Shown: positions 48,541 through 61,311 of the stretch, piece after piece | Layout of the letters: every line of letters begins with the position of its first letter | How positions within the stretch are numbered: position 1 is the stretch's first letter | Assembly: GCF_028858725.1 (NCBI RefSeq) | Contig: NC_084771.1 | Location: 9,824,915-9,888,914, forward strand | Source: Colius striatus | Taxonomy: Eukaryota > Chordata > Aves > Coliiformes > Coliidae | DNA: 64,000 nt | Direction of reading: 5' to 3' | Notes under the pieces: model-generated | What the model was told of the DNA's origin: nothing | The model's input: the letters and a program-made list of their open reading frames with translations, nothing else | Database searches by the model: none | Made by a program: the position numbers and the translations under genes

Positions 48541-51500
48541 ATGCTTACTGCAGCTGTCTTTGGCTCCTTCTTGTGGGAAAGAGTATCTCCTCCGTGCATA
48601 ATCTGATTAATCTGAGGAATTAAAACATTTCAGAGCCCTCAAAATTCAGCTGGAAACCAACATGTGTCTGTTTGCTTAGCAGTCTTTGGATAAGTGGCAG
48701 TTTCTGCTTTCCCCTCCCTTGGGGGATCGTTTATGGACTTTCTCTCCTGGTTCTGGCTGAGGCAGGGTTTTACCTCTCACATGAGCTAAAATAGACAGTT
48801 GAGAGGGGAGATTCCTGTTAAAATTGTCCAAAAGTGTCTGTTTTCTCTCCCAAGTGAAACATCTGTTTTCCTCAGTACCACGAATGGGATTGACAACCAT
48901 TTTTAGCTTCTCTTTGGCTCGCCTAGTGTGTGTCTCAGAGAATGAGTTTCTTTCCTTTACTAATTTGCACAACAGTCGATTAACCTCTAATTCTTTGTAT
49001 CAGGTGATGTTTTAGGACCAATCTGCCAGCTTTTGAATCCCAGGATTGGAAGGGCCTCAGTCCTGGTCTGCTCTGTTTTGGCTCTTGTTCTGCTTTTTGG
49101 TATATTGCTGATAGTGGTGGCTTGTGTTAATTGATTTGTTAATAAGCCTTGTTAATGAGCTACTCACTCTCTTCATGGCCTTGCCAGCCTCCCATAACAA
49201 TTTATTTGTTTGCTCTTAGGTGCTCCTTAAAATCTTGGTATATATCTTGTGCTGAGAGGCAGCATAGGGTTGATGTGTGCTATTCCCAAACACTGCTTAT
49301 ATTTGAGTTCTCATCTGCTGAAGTCAGGTCTGCAAGAAAATAGACACACTGATTTATGACCCTCATGGAGCTATATAGAGTGTATCGTGTCCTAAAATAT
49401 GTGCCTGTGGTGTGGACAAGTGAGATCAGGGTTCTTCCTTTGTCAGATATATTCAGGTCTTGCTCTTCCAACCAATGCCTCCTTTTCCTCTGTTCTTTAC
49501 AGGCTTGATGGATCAAGAACTAAGTTTAGGAAATCCCTAAAATGCTCTCTTGCCCTTCCCTCATCCCATCCCAGACAAAGGTAACTTCTGCTTCTCTAAA
49601 CATATTAGTAATCCTAACAAGCTGTGAAAGGAAGGAGCTAACCCTGGCTGGGTAGCTGCTGCTGTTAATTTTCATCTGAGGTGACCTTTGGTCAGGCTGG
49701 ACCAGAAGCCCTCATCCAGCAGCCTGCTTGCCGAGGCAGAAAGGATGGATTTAGCTCATAAAACTATACACCTGTCCTGAGGAGTAAGTGGCAGCTGTAC
49801 CTGTGACAGTTTTCACCACTGATTGTTTTAATAGGTCTGTACCAATCTGAGGTCTGGCTGTCGTCAGCTGTAAAATTGTCTGTCCTTGGGTAAGGGTGTT
49901 CATCTTTTTTTAATGTTATAGCAGTGTTTTTACTTTAGGCCATCACAGCTAATCCAAAGTTTGTATTCTTTCCCATTTTCAGGAGATGAAAATCTACCCC
50001 TCAGCTTGCCAGTGCCTGTCAAAACGATGCAGCTGGTGACACTAATTATTGCTTGATTTCCTTCCCCTTTTATAAAATCAGAGAGGATGGCCAAAAAGAA
50101 ACCTGGTGACTCTTCTTAGTTGTCTTCCCTTGCTCTTGGGCTACCTTGCTCTGGCTACAGGAGTCCTCTTTATGCTTCTCAGCTCTAAAATTGGGTGTAC
50201 TCACTGAAACCCTTCTGAGTCTGCATTAAGTGCCCTCCTGCACTTCCTCACCCTCGTTATTCCCCGGGGGAAATAGTTCCCCAGCCTCACGGTGTAAGTT
50301 CATCCCACATCTGCCGAAAAGGGATATTTGTTTCTTCCTTACCTGGGCCAGCAACCTTCTCACAGGTTCTCAGCTGCCATCTCTGGGGCTGTGGCGTTGA
50401 GCTGTGCTCATCCAAAGCCTCTGTCCTTTGCCTTTGGACTCAAACCATCCTTTTCCCTCTCATTTTCTCCATCTCTCTGTTCTCTGCACGACCACTTTGA
50501 CTTTTTTCTTTGCCCCCATGAGGTTCTCCCCTGTCCCCTGTTACTGCCCCACCTCACACCCATCCCTTGCACAACCCACAGTGCATTGCTTCACTCTCTC
50601 TCTTTGCATTTTGGTGCTATCATCTTTTGGGTGCAGCAGCTATCCTTTCCCTAATACCACGTAGTATTATGCTGAAATATGCTGTGTTTCAGACATTCCC
50701 TCATGCATTTCAGCTTCTCAAGGATTTTAATTGCTGCCTTTTTCCCTTTATGATATACTGCTGTTCTTGATGTGTGAGAATACATTTAGAGAGAAAGCTC
50801 CTTCTGTATTTTACGTGTGCTTTGTCAGGAAGGCTATAATTTTGTTCACTTCCTTCCTTTTTCCTTAAAGTTGTTTGTGACAAGTCTTGAAAACACTTGC
50901 ACCTTATGTCCTCCCAGAGCAAGGTCAGAAACTGTCATTTATTTCAGAGTTGTCTCTAAAACAGGCTGCTCTTAATATCATATCTTGGGGTCTGCTGGAG
51001 TTGGGGCTCAGGCTCTGTGATAATTGTTGCATCTGCTTTCAGCTGAGGAAAAAGTGGAGGCTTGCTATGAATATTAACAAGCCAGCCATCCTTTACACCT
51101 TCTGGGAACATACTAGTTCTTAAATTGTTTCTTCTTTCCCTGCTTTTTGTGTTCTCCATTTTCTCTGCAAGCTCTTTTTTTTTTCTCTTTTTTCCACCCC
51201 ACAGATTTATTCCTAATGGGAGGCTTTTATCTCTGTTTATACCTAGGTTGCTGGACCTAGTCTCAGCTAACATTCACTCTGTCAAACGTTACCTTCTTGA
51301 AAGGTTTTAGATGTCTCACTGCTGGGATCGATCCACTAAGGCCTTCTTTGTTTTCTGTTTCTCTTTCACTTGCCCTTTTCTCCAGTGTGCTCACCATCAT
51401 TGACAGGAAAAGCCCAGGGAACTGCTGGGAGGTATTATTTCCTCAGGAGATTTTCCTGGGAAAAAGAACTTTGAAACCAGAACCTTTCAGTCCAACATCC

Positions 51501-54500
51501 CTTTTGTGAACTGGAGAACCACCTCATGATGGCCAGAGCGAGAGGATGGTTTTGCACCGTACCTCTCCTTCCAGACTTCACCTTTCCCAACCCTGACATG
51601 TGTGTTCTGTGTATTTTTAACTTGTCATGGTGCTGGGTAAAATTCAGAGACCCCTTGGCCTAAGCAAAAATGTAAATTCTTGGAAAAACAGGTTTGCTTG
51701 GAGAGGTACTTTTAGAGACTTAGTAGTAAAATATATCCCCATCTGCTGGCAAGTGAAAATTTTTATCACTTCACCCACCAGTTATCAAAAAAACAAGGAT
51801 GGAATTTCTGGAAGAAAAGGGATTTGGGAATTTCAGAGACTGGGTGGAAAACAGCATCCTTCAGGTCAGTGAATGATGAGCCTGGCATCAGTGCAGCAGC
51901 TCCAGGCGTGTGGGGGGATTTCTCCACGGGAAGCTCTCTGTCCTGTGTCCCTTCCAGGCTTTGTTAGGGCTAAAAAGGGGGAAGAAAAAAACAAAACAAG
52001 GGGGAAAATACCCCACAGCATCCAAACAGAAAACCACTTGGATATTTTCCTCTGCAGAGATCTTGCTGCCTACTTTAGTGCGGGAAGAAGCGTGTGATGT
52101 GATGCTTCGGAGAGGAGCTGTGTGCTCAGCGCTGCAGCCAGAGAGGCCAGGGAAGGGGTTGGTTCTGTTTATGGCTGATTCCTGGCAGCTGCCCCTGAAC
52201 TCTGTTTTGTGCTTCTGCAGGAGAGTTGGTGAAGTCCTGCAAGGATAGGGAGGTCGCTATTAGGAAGAGCATGGCATGTTCAGCATCCATTCCTACCACC
52301 CACAGAGCTGAATTCTCTTCTACTATTACTCCACTGAATGTAAATATCTCAGAGACATTTACATGGTATTTCTTTTTAAGTATATACTGTTTTCATTCAA
52401 AAGTATCATAATTCTTAAAAGACCTGTCAGAGACTCTGACATGCAATTAATTTCTCTAAAGCTCTTTTTTTTTTTGAAAGATACAACTGCATTTATAGAA
52501 CACCTGAGCTTATTCACAACTCTGCAGGGAAAAAAAGCCACATCTTCTTCACTTTCTTCCCCCACCTTCTCCAGAAAAAGATTTTCCTTTGCTTTGGATA
52601 CTCCCTCTCCATCTACCCTCATCAGCTACAGCAAATAAAAACACTTGGGATGTAAAAGCTGTGTGTAAATAGGAATGGGCACGTTGGGTTTTGTCTGGAT
52701 GTTTAGTGACCTTTTGTTTATTCAGCTTTAAGCCAAAACACTCTTGGTACTTTAATTATGGAACAGCTATTGCTAACCCATTATCTAGTCCATCTAATAT
52801 AACTCCCATATGTGTAGGTGGGCTTTCAGGCAGTGTAGTAGGCTGTTTATTTTTACCTGGTAGATTTTTTTTCCCTGCTCTACTTGGAAGGAGTATATTA
52901 AGCCCCAACAGTGTAATACTGAGGCCCAGGAAATGAGAACTAGGAAATGTTCACCAAACTGTAGATACAGATAAGTGGCCAAGCTCTGGATTACGTGCCA
53001 GTCATGGCTGGTTTCCTCTCCTGTAAGTGCTTTGAGGCCATCACTGCAACCATCACTGCTTCTGATGGAAAATGCTGTGAGCCAAATCACTGCTCCTTCC
53101 CAAGGTAGGATCTGTAGAGTCCTCTCAGGCAGAGGAAATAGCTCCAGCAGGTCCCTTGCCACAACTTCTCCTTGGGCTGGTGTGTGGGGAACCAGGGTTT
53201 TCCACCTACAGAGCACGTCTGATGGCGGTAAGGTGATGAACCCCTTCTTGTACCCTTTGTAAACCCTCATTCAGGACAGCTGCATGCAACACTGCGGGGG
53301 AAATGGACATGTTCTGGACCTGTTGCTTTCTCAGGCATTGAGCAGATGCATTTTTCCCTCCTGGTTGTGTAACTTGGTGGTGTTTTGAGTTTTGCCTTTG
53401 TAAAGTTAATGTTAGTAGGAACATGCTTAGATCCAAGCTGTACAAAAACGTGCCAGTTTTAAAGTGAACATAAGGCCCATTCTTTATGTGACTGGGAATG
53501 ACTGTGGGAACACATCCAGGCATTTTAGCATTGTAATTCAGGTCTTTCCTCCTCTGCTCTAGGTAAATAACTTGCAGCCCTCCATTTCATTGCCTAGGAA
53601 GCATTGCTCATGTTGGTGTTGCTTTGCACACCCCGTTGAATTTGTAGGGAAAAAAATCATTTAGTTTTATGCCAAAGAACTGATGAAGGGATGTTCTATC
53701 AGGATATTGCCTGGGAGTAGAGGGAGCTAGTGAGGCCTCGCTGGGACGTTGGTTTTCACTCTGCGTTTGCATTCACTCTGGCAATACCAGTGCCCATAAA
53801 ATCATGTATCATGCAGGCTTTTAAAACATAACTAAAAAATGCCTTGGGTTCCTTGGCCATCTGGGCTGAGGACACCTGCTCAGGGCAGCAGGAGGTTTAC
53901 AGTAGGGGTCTGTTTGGGATGCTGCGTTTGTGTTCTCCCAGAGCTGTGCACGCAGTCTCGCCGCTAACGGCGTTTGAACAGCCCCATTAGCACAAGCAGT
54001 GGGAAAGTTGACAGGAGCTGTGAGGAGTGGAAAATTTTCTCAGCTGTGGTTTTTTTTGAGGCACTTACAGTCCTTCACCTGACATGAGTCGTAGGGCTGA
54101 AAGGGATTTCTCCAGGTCACTGCGTCCTGTGCATTGCTGTCACGGGTAACTGCATCCCATCCTTCCGTCTGTTAATTTGCCCATCTCGTGCTTAAAACTG
54201 GTTGGATTATTGCTTTCTGCAACTTCTTCCCTTTGATCCTCTTTCTTTGCCAGCATCTTCCTCTCCCTTGCCAGCTGTGATCTTAGCAGCCCAATGCCCT
54301 AAAGTACGTGGTGCAATCAAGAAAAGTCCTTCTAAATTCTTCCTGACGGCTGAACCACCTGCGACCGTTCTTGAAGCACAGCCTGCCAAGCTGTGCTCCT
54401 GCCTTCCTCCTCCAGAGACCTGGAGTTCATCCGACTCCGTGTCTTATAGCACTGTCTTCTGCCTGCCATCGTCTTCCTGCAGCTCCAGTCAAGTTCATAA

Positions 54501-55308
54501 ACCTCAAGCTGGTGCCTGATTTTCCTCCTGTCGATTCTCCATAGCAGCGTGACCCCGGTCGTGGGTCTCCTCAATGTGCCAATGCTGTCTGAAATCCACA
54601 TTCTCTCCCTTTCATTCTTCTGTCCACAGATGTTCTGTGCTCTCCTGCTACCTGGTGTATTCTCTGCCCATCACCTTTATACCCCAGGCCTTTCTTGGTT
54701 TAGTTTTTCTTCCCAGGGACCCAGCTGTTCTCCTCCTCTTTGTTATTCGCTGTCTTTGTTTTCTTCTTGTTCTGCATCACACCAAGCCCCTTTATCAGCT
54801 TTTCTTTTGCAGTTGAGATGTTTCTCCCTGTTCCTCTTGGGATCTGACCTTTCATGGTCACACTGCTCCCAGAAGGTTCTCTTGTTCAGCGGGTCCCTGC
54901 AAACTTCACATTGTCTGTCTCATTTGCACTTCATCTCTCTCCAGCTGTATGTGAAGATCTCTCCTCTGAACTCTTCTCAGTGCTTTTCAGCTTGTTTCTA
55001 GAGCTCAGCTCTGCTCTCTGAGTTACTGCACTCAAGGCAAATAGTCATCCACAAGCGCATCCTCTTTCTTCTTGCTTGTCACCATTGTCATTGTCTTCTC
55101 CAGCCTTTACACCACATCCACTGGGAAGGTCCTTTCTGCACTTCCCTCACTCTTGTGCACACACGTGCCAAATAATAACAATAACAGGAGATCAAAAGTC
55201 CCACGGGTTTCCCTACCTCTTTTCCCCTCTCTTTATCTGCCTCCATTTGCTCTGCTGCCTGCTTTCATGTTCTTTGCCTTCTCACTTGGAAAGTGGGCTT
55301 GGCAGTGT
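48541..55308. other. Non-coding sequence with long C/T-rich stretches
   Basis: No gene is recognisable. Bases 50320-50600 and about 54200-55290 are strongly pyrimidine-biased on the plus strand (roughly 70% or more in several 60-base lines around 54600-54800, by eye). Open frames here (for example 54549-55001) have a Ser/Leu/Phe/Cys-rich content expected from C/T-rich DNA rather than from a protein family. Confidence 0.55.
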
Positions 55309-55368
55309 GGGGTGAGTGGTTGGACTTGATCTTAAAGGTCTTTTCTAACCAAAATGATTCTATGATTC
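55309..55368 (+). mobile_element. Very short CR1 3' end (plus strand)
   Basis: TTGGACTTGATCTTAAAGGT followed by TTTTCTAACCAAAATGATTC and TATGATTC is the last 60 bases of a CR1 element with its tail, severely 5'-truncated. Confidence 0.9.
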
Positions 55369-58162
55369 ATTGCAAGCCATTACTTTAATATGGCAGTGAT
55401 TATGATACTGGGTGAAAACAGGTCACCTGTGGCATTATACACCAAATAGCTATAAACCAGTACACCCAGGCAACAGTCAGGTCAGCAAACCTGACCTGTG
55501 GAGACAGTGCTTGTGCTTCTGAGCTCACAACTACAGGTTTCAGCTCATCATACCAATAAAACAAAGACCTGGCTTGCAGGATGAAGCTTTCTACAGCAAC
55601 ACTGGGTCAGCTCTTACCCCTCAACCTGTGGGTTAAACATTGAATGGTGAGGAAAAGGTCAATAGTATCCTGATTTGGCTTACATACCTGGGTAACCTGA
55701 AACATTGTCATGTTTCTCCTGTGAATGTAAATACTGTTAAATATTTAAATGATGGTCATACTCCAAGTGCTTTCTAGGATTGAGGCTGTGTGTCTGTGAG
55801 AAAACATGACCTGTCCTTTGGAGGAGAGCAGGTTCAAAGCAAGCACAAGCAGGTCCATTTCACGCAGCACAGGAGCTGCTGTGCACATTGCTGCAAGGTG
55901 TCGTGGAAGGCCAGCCGTGTCAACTAGGTTGCAAATAATTAGGAGGATTAATAGAATGAATAGTGGATGTAGTTTCTGAATGCTGAAGCCTTTCAGCTAC
56001 AGATAGTGGCAAGCAAGGCACAGTGGCAAGGCCTCTCACCTTTTACTTTGCATCTGCTGGTCACCGTGCATGGATAAGCCTCTATCAGAGCATCACCTCT
56101 GCACTTCAGAAAGACTCTGGAGATCAGAGTGTACCAAAACACTGATTATAAGCTTCTCTGTGTTGAAGATGATGGTCCCATCATCCACACAATGTGCATT
56201 GAAGTGAGCAAAGCATCCAGATCTGTAAACTTGCATTGCCAACTGCACCATCCTCCAACTCTACCTGCCCCTGGCTAATTGAAGTGGAAGAGCTTTGCAC
56301 ATTTCTCCCCCACCTGGCAAAGCATGAGGGTGTGCAAAACGCATCTATCAGGTCACTATCTCTTGAAGCTCCTTACTCCACTCAGCTTTTCCTGCTCCCA
56401 GAGCAAACAGCTCCCTCCCCAGCAGTCAGGCAGGGATCAGTGGTGGTTCTGTGGTCTCTTGAGAAGCCTCTGGTTCTCCTGAGGCTTTCAAGATTTTATT
56501 CATGTTTTCATTAGTAGATATTCTCAAAATGAAGTTTATTAATATTTATATGAATGAAGATATGTTTAACAGGCAGGAGATATTATCAAGGAGGCACCAA
56601 GTTGTAGACTGTTCCTGGAAAACACAGAGCAGCTTTCACACTTGGAAGTTAATCTCCTTCAAAGTTCCCTGGCAATAACTCCCTGATCTGTGCTTTTCGA
56701 GTCACTCCTGTTACAACACATCATCAATGCCTCATTTGGAGCTTTTCTCAACCACCATGGGAGCCTGGGGTGGTGGGGATGGTGCGGGTGCTGCCGGGAG
56801 AGAGAGGGATCTTACTGCAGCAAACCGCCTTTCCAGAGCTTTGCAACACGGATTTGCGTCAAAGTCAAAACTCTCAGGGTTACTTAAATATTCCTCTAAA
56901 TATGCAAAGGGATTGAGTTCCTGGTGCTTGTTATTCTTATCTTACTCTCGGTGTCACAACATCTTGAAGTTCAGTGAAGGTTTCACTTACTAAGACGGTT
57001 GTAAAAGATTTCACGTTAATTAAGAGGACTCCACGGCAAATGCGAATGTGAATGAAGTTTGGCTGCTGAACCCAGGGCAGTGAAGATTGTGGGAACATCA
57101 GACATTGACAAATGTTGGGGTTTTTTTTAAAAACACCCACAAAGCTAAACAAAAAACGTCATCTAAACCAATGCTTTGATCTAGTACCCGTTCTATGAGA
57201 GAGGGGAAAGCTGGGTTCAAGTTGCCAGAAGGGAAAAAAGCAGATTCTGAGTCGAACTGAGAGTCAAAGGGGTGAAATCGTGTCCATCAAGAGCACAGAT
57301 GAGGGTTATCCTGATGCCCAGGGCATCAGCCACGTCTCTTTGTTGTGTGGTTCTCTCCCTCTCTCTAGGCATGCAATCATTTTAACATGGAGGGATCTTC
57401 AGCTGAGGAAGGGAGAAAATCTGAGCCTGATTCTGATCTCCCTTTTGTTGCTTTGGAGAAGTCCCATCAAGTCCAGTCAGCAATGACTGGTGGTCATACA
57501 ACCAAGAGGAAGCTTCACTCGGTGGGGATGGTAGTGGGTGTCAGCAAAACGAGGCTTCCAAGGAAGGAGCTTTCATGATGAAATATTTTTAGCAAAGAAT
57601 GAGAGTAGAGAGATCTTTTTTCCCCTCAAAAATGGCTTTTTGGGGGAGTTTTCCATACCTGCCACCCAGGTGTTCATACTTCCCATACCTTGAAAGACTA
57701 GAGAGGTGGCTGGTTTCTAGAGCACCCAGTTGTCACTCAGGATATCTGCATTTCTCTTCCTACTCCAACACAGAGTTGCTGTTGTCTGAACTGGGGTGAG
57801 TCCTTTCATCTTTATGTCTCTGCTCACCCACCTAGAGATGAGCATTTACCTGCTTCTGCAAAGCAGCCTTGGGTGATGCACAGGTACAGAGCACTTCTCC
57901 ATCTTCTAAAGAAGAACCTTGAGGAAGGAAATGAGGTGATCTACAGCATTGTAACCTTACTAAAATACGTTGGACTTGGCTTTTGGAGTGGAAAAGTGAG
58001 ACTACAATAGCCTAAAGGAGTAGTATTTGTGCTCCTGAGCAGCGTGAGGGCAGCACGTGAGGTTGTGTGGGGCTTTTTTTCTTGTGGTCTTTTTTATTCA
58101 CGGTTCCTTGAGCTGATTCTGGGAATTGTACTGACTCTGGTTATGTTTCTGGAAATGTGCAG
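55369..58162. other. Non-coding sequence before the first NEXMIF coding exon
   Basis: Probably intron. A strong 3' splice-site-like sequence ends at 57368 and is followed by an open, protein-like frame (57369-57578), listed separately. The rest shows no gene or repeat. Near 58141-58162 lies the likely acceptor of the first coding exon. Confidence 0.55.
57369..57578 (+). other. Open frame behind a strong acceptor (possible alternative 5' exon)
   Basis: TTCTCTCCCTCTCTCTAG ends at 57368. From 57369 one frame is open to the TGA at 57576-57578, with an ATG at 57387 giving 63 codons rich in Ser, Glu and Lys (MEGSSAEEGRKSEPDSDLP at the start). I recognise no family. No strong donor lies inside; GGG|GTGAGT at about 57795 would be the nearest good one. 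It may be an alternative exon upstream of NEXMIF or chance. Confidence 0.15.
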
Positions 58163-58171
58163 GTTGGCCAG

Positions 58172-58192
58172 ATGCAGTGGGGCATGGAGTGA
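58172..58192 (+). other. Possible upstream ORF in NEXMIF 5' UTR (6 codons)
   Basis: If the exon begins at 58163, the 5' UTR contains an ATG at 58172 that opens a six-codon frame (MQWGME) closed by TGA at 58190-58192. The stop lies 19 nt before the NEXMIF ATG. A second ATG at 58184 is in the same short frame. The uORF is in a different frame from NEXMIF. Such short uORFs commonly lower translation of the main frame. It would vanish if an acceptor nearer the start codon (for example the AG at 58195-58196) is used. Confidence 0.35.
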
Positions 58193-58211
58193 ACAGAAAG
58201 AGGTTAAATTG

Positions 58212-58287
58212 ATGGATGACCAACAAGAGCAGGATTGTGCCTCAGAAGACCAAGAAACTATCCTGATTAATGGGGTGAAAGAAAATG
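58212..58287 (+). CDS. NEXMIF: NEXMIF first coding exon (start codon, residues 1-26 part)
   Basis: This exon encodes the N-terminus of neurite extension and migration factor, a nuclear protein needed for neurite outgrowth and neuronal migration; loss of the human ortholog causes X-linked intellectual disability with epilepsy (established knowledge). Twenty-five full codons from the ATG at 58212 read MDDQQEQD at the start and LINGVKEN at the end, matching the start and end of the short N-terminal segment of human NEXMIF as I recall it. The exon stops after the first base (G) of codon 26 at a GTAAGG donor (58288-58293). The likely 3' splice site is the AG at 58161-58162, giving about 49 nt of 5' UTR in this exon. 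The frame is also open upstream of the ATG, with in-frame ATGs at 58143 and 58155, but these lie before that acceptor. Base -3 is T and base +4 is G, a mediocre initiation context. Homology fixes the start; the 5' exon edge is inferred. Confidence 0.9.
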
Positions 58288-60799
58288 GTAAGGAACTTAA
58301 TTACAGTCCATGAGGGAGCAGCCACAACTTGCAAGCCAACTGATTTTCCTAATTCCTTTTGTGTATTTAATTGCAGTGGTTTGCAGGTATCTCTGCCATG
58401 TGAGCAGGAGGGTAAATGGGTGTTTTCTGCCCAGATGTCACTCCAGCTATGAATCTACACCTCTTTAGGTCGTAACAAGACTGCTTTTGCCCATTTGTAT
58501 GCATAGTTGGAATTGTTCACGGACCTGTGCAGCTTGAATTAATGGATTTTAGCTTGGTTTCTTAGGGAAAAGAAGTCATACAAGACTATGTAGCTCCTCT
58601 GTCTGTTGGAAATCTTTCCCTCTTTGCAATTAGTGCCAAGCCCACTAGCCAACCTCAACAAAGTCTGAGTGAAGGATACTTAGTTCCTACCAACTGGGGA
58701 AAAATTAGAGACTGGGTAGAAGAAACAAAGACAGATGAGCACCCATGGAAAGGGAAAGTTGGACTTGTGAGATTATTGCCTTTTCTGCATGACCTATCAG
58801 CCAGCACGTGGGATCCCTGGCCTGTAGCACTGCTTCTGTGCCTGCAGAGGTGCTGCTGGCCACAGCTGTGCTCCTGGGACCCACTAAGTTATTCCAACTT
58901 CCATTGACATCGGTTGGGAAGGATCAGCCCCTTCCAGCAGCCTGCCCAAAATACTCAACTTTGGCTGTGTCTATCTAATCAATTCCATACTGGATTTTGA
59001 AAGCAGTAGCTAATTAGGAGTACCAACACTCTGATGCCTGAAAACTTGATTGAAATAAATGTGCCTCTGAGGTTTTCTCAAGTCATTTGGCCTTCAGTCA
59101 CTAGCCACAGCAGATGCACTAGCAGTGCAGCATTGAGGCAGAGCTTGACTTTTTCCTTCTTTGTTGTGTTTTCATGTTTCACTTCATAGCTTTGTACAGT
59201 TTGTATCAGTCTATAAACCTAGAGGGAGAGAGATACTTAGTTACAAATAAATTTGACCCCATTAGGTATCAAGGACTTGCTCCTCTAACATCTTGTAAGC
59301 TGAAATCCTTCTGTGGTCTCAAAACAAAGATGTGTAGAAGTGAATGGTTTTGTTCAGTTCTAAAAACCTGGGGCAACTCCAGGCACAGGGGTGCCTGTGA
59401 AGACACCACAACATGTGCTGGTGGCAGATGAAGTGCACACTTGGGCATGCCCCTACAATGTGATTTTAGGAGGTATTTGTCTTTGTCAGCCTGGCTCCTT
59501 CATATCTACACGTTGTAAAGCTGCAGCTGATGACAGCTGCAAGGAGATTTTCCAGCCGTGGTCCCCTTGTCTGATCCAATAGGCAGTAAAATCAGCACTT
59601 ACCTGCTTGGTAAAGGTGGGTGATTTCATGAAATTCAATTAAACAGGGCTTAAAAAGTGCTTTAATTAAATGTTGTTGTGTAGGAGTTGCTGCTGAATCC
59701 AAAGCAGAGAGCCAGCAAGCAGCTCTGATGCCGCCTTTGATGGCACTGGGGATGGGCATGATGCTTTTTGCCTCTTCTCACTCTAACTATGGATGGGTGA
59801 TGGCTGCAGAGAATCCAGAGCAGCCCTTGGGCTGCTGCAGTGCTCAGTTAGGGCCTGGCCTCCCGTCAGAGCCCATCCACAGCAGGATGCTGCAGTCTCT
59901 CAGGCTGCCTGTCTGCTCTCGGATGGCTGTTGAGTTAAACCAGGAAAGGTGATTCTGCCTCTCCAGCATTTTGGTTTTTAACTGTAGTCTTTTGAAGTCT
60001 TGTTTCTTTCAGAGCATCAGTGGAACGTGCACCTGATTTTCAGCTGATACAAGCCCTAGAAAATGAAGTTTTGGCATTTGTATTTCACAGGAGTTAAGCT
60101 CACTGACACAAGTACAGGCCTAAAGAAACACCCAGAGACAGTTTAGTTTATATAATGGCATCTCTGCGTATTGAATGCAGCATTTGAGATTGAATTTCAG
60201 CTTTCTGCCTCCCTCTTTTTTGGATCTCGCAGCATTCACAGTCTCCTTTTATCCTCCAATTTTCCATGCTGCCTGTCGGCTCCAAGCTGATTCTTATTTT
60301 ATTTTACTTCTGAAGTGGAACTGCACTGGTTAATTTGTTTTGGTGCTTAGGGAAAAAGATACCACCTCTGCATTTCTGATCTAAAAACAGGTGGGAGGGA
60401 CTCAAAACTCAGCTTTTAAAAAAGAATGTATTTCCATTTTTTAACCCCTGTTTGAAGGAAGGGGAGCAGCACAGATTTCAAGCAGGTGGAAGATGTTAGT
60501 AGGCATTGCATTGCACTTCTGGTTAGGTTTTGTAGTGTTCAAGAAGCTGTTCCAAGTCCTCAGAGCGCTGCACGTCTCCAACTGCAGCTTGTAGCGGTGT
60601 AAGATTTTATCGACGGTGCTGTCGCTGAGGCACTGTAGCACAAAACTGCTGGGAGCTTTTGGGATGAGATCAAGGGGATTTTGACCTCCTCTAAGTGTTA
60701 TATTTGACCATGGACAGGCAGCCCTCTGTTGCATCCCACACCCTTTCTTCTTTCCCACCTGCAGGCAGGAGCCCTGCACTGCTCAGCAGCACAGTGGGC

Positions 60800-61311
60800 A
60801 TCTCTGATTCTATGATCTCGTTGTGTCCAGTTCTGGGCTCCTCAGCTCAACAGGGACAGGGAACTGCTGGAGAGAGGCCAGTGCAGGGACACCAAGATGC
60901 TGAGAGGATGGGACATCTGTGTGAGGAGGAAGGGCTGTGGGACCTGGGGCTGTTTATTCTGGAGAAGGCTGAGGGGGAACCTTATCAGTACTGAGAAATA
61001 CCTAAAGGTCTGGTGTCAAGAGGATGGGGCCAGTCTTTGTTCTGTGGTGGCCAGTGACAGAGTAACAGGCAAAAGCTGGAACACGGGAATTTCCACACAA
61101 GCACAAGGAGAAGCTCCTTTGGTGCTGAGGTGAGGGAGCCCTGGCCCAGGCTGCCCAGGGAGGGTGTGGAGGCTCCTTCTCGGGAGGTTTCCAAACCCAC
61201 CTGGACATGTTCCTGTGCCTCCTGATGGAGGGGAACCTGCTTTAGCAGGGGCTGGGGCTGGAGGAGCTCTGCAAGGCCCTTCCAACCCCCAACAGTCTGT
61301 GATTCTGTGAG
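60800..61311 (+). mobile_element. CR1 LINE fragment in the NEXMIF intron (plus strand)
   Basis: A 5'-truncated CR1 running from TGTGTCCAGTTCTGGGCTCC in ORF2 through GAGGGAGCCCTGGCCCAGG to the tail GTCTGTGATTCTGTGA. It is the same type as the 7.7-kb and 41.6-kb copies. Its left edge directly abuts GATTCTATGAT (about 60806-60816), which itself looks like a CR1 tail. It is inserted in the same orientation as the host gene. Confidence 0.92.

Noticed and set aside
49034..49075. GAATCCCAGGATTGGAAGGG, similar to the CR1 3' end.
   Set aside because: Only about 25 bases match and no further CR1 sequence follows; too short to call.
54085..54360. Possible very old CR1/L3-like fragment (GGGCTGAAAGGGATTTCTCC and later TTCTTCCTGACGG).
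   Set aside because: Similarity is patchy and cannot be separated from chance by eye; a repeat-library search would decide.
54549..55001. 150-codon plus-strand frame with apparent signal-peptide-like hydrophobicity.
   Set aside because: The Ser/Phe/Leu/Cys content follows directly from C/T-rich DNA; no domain is visible.
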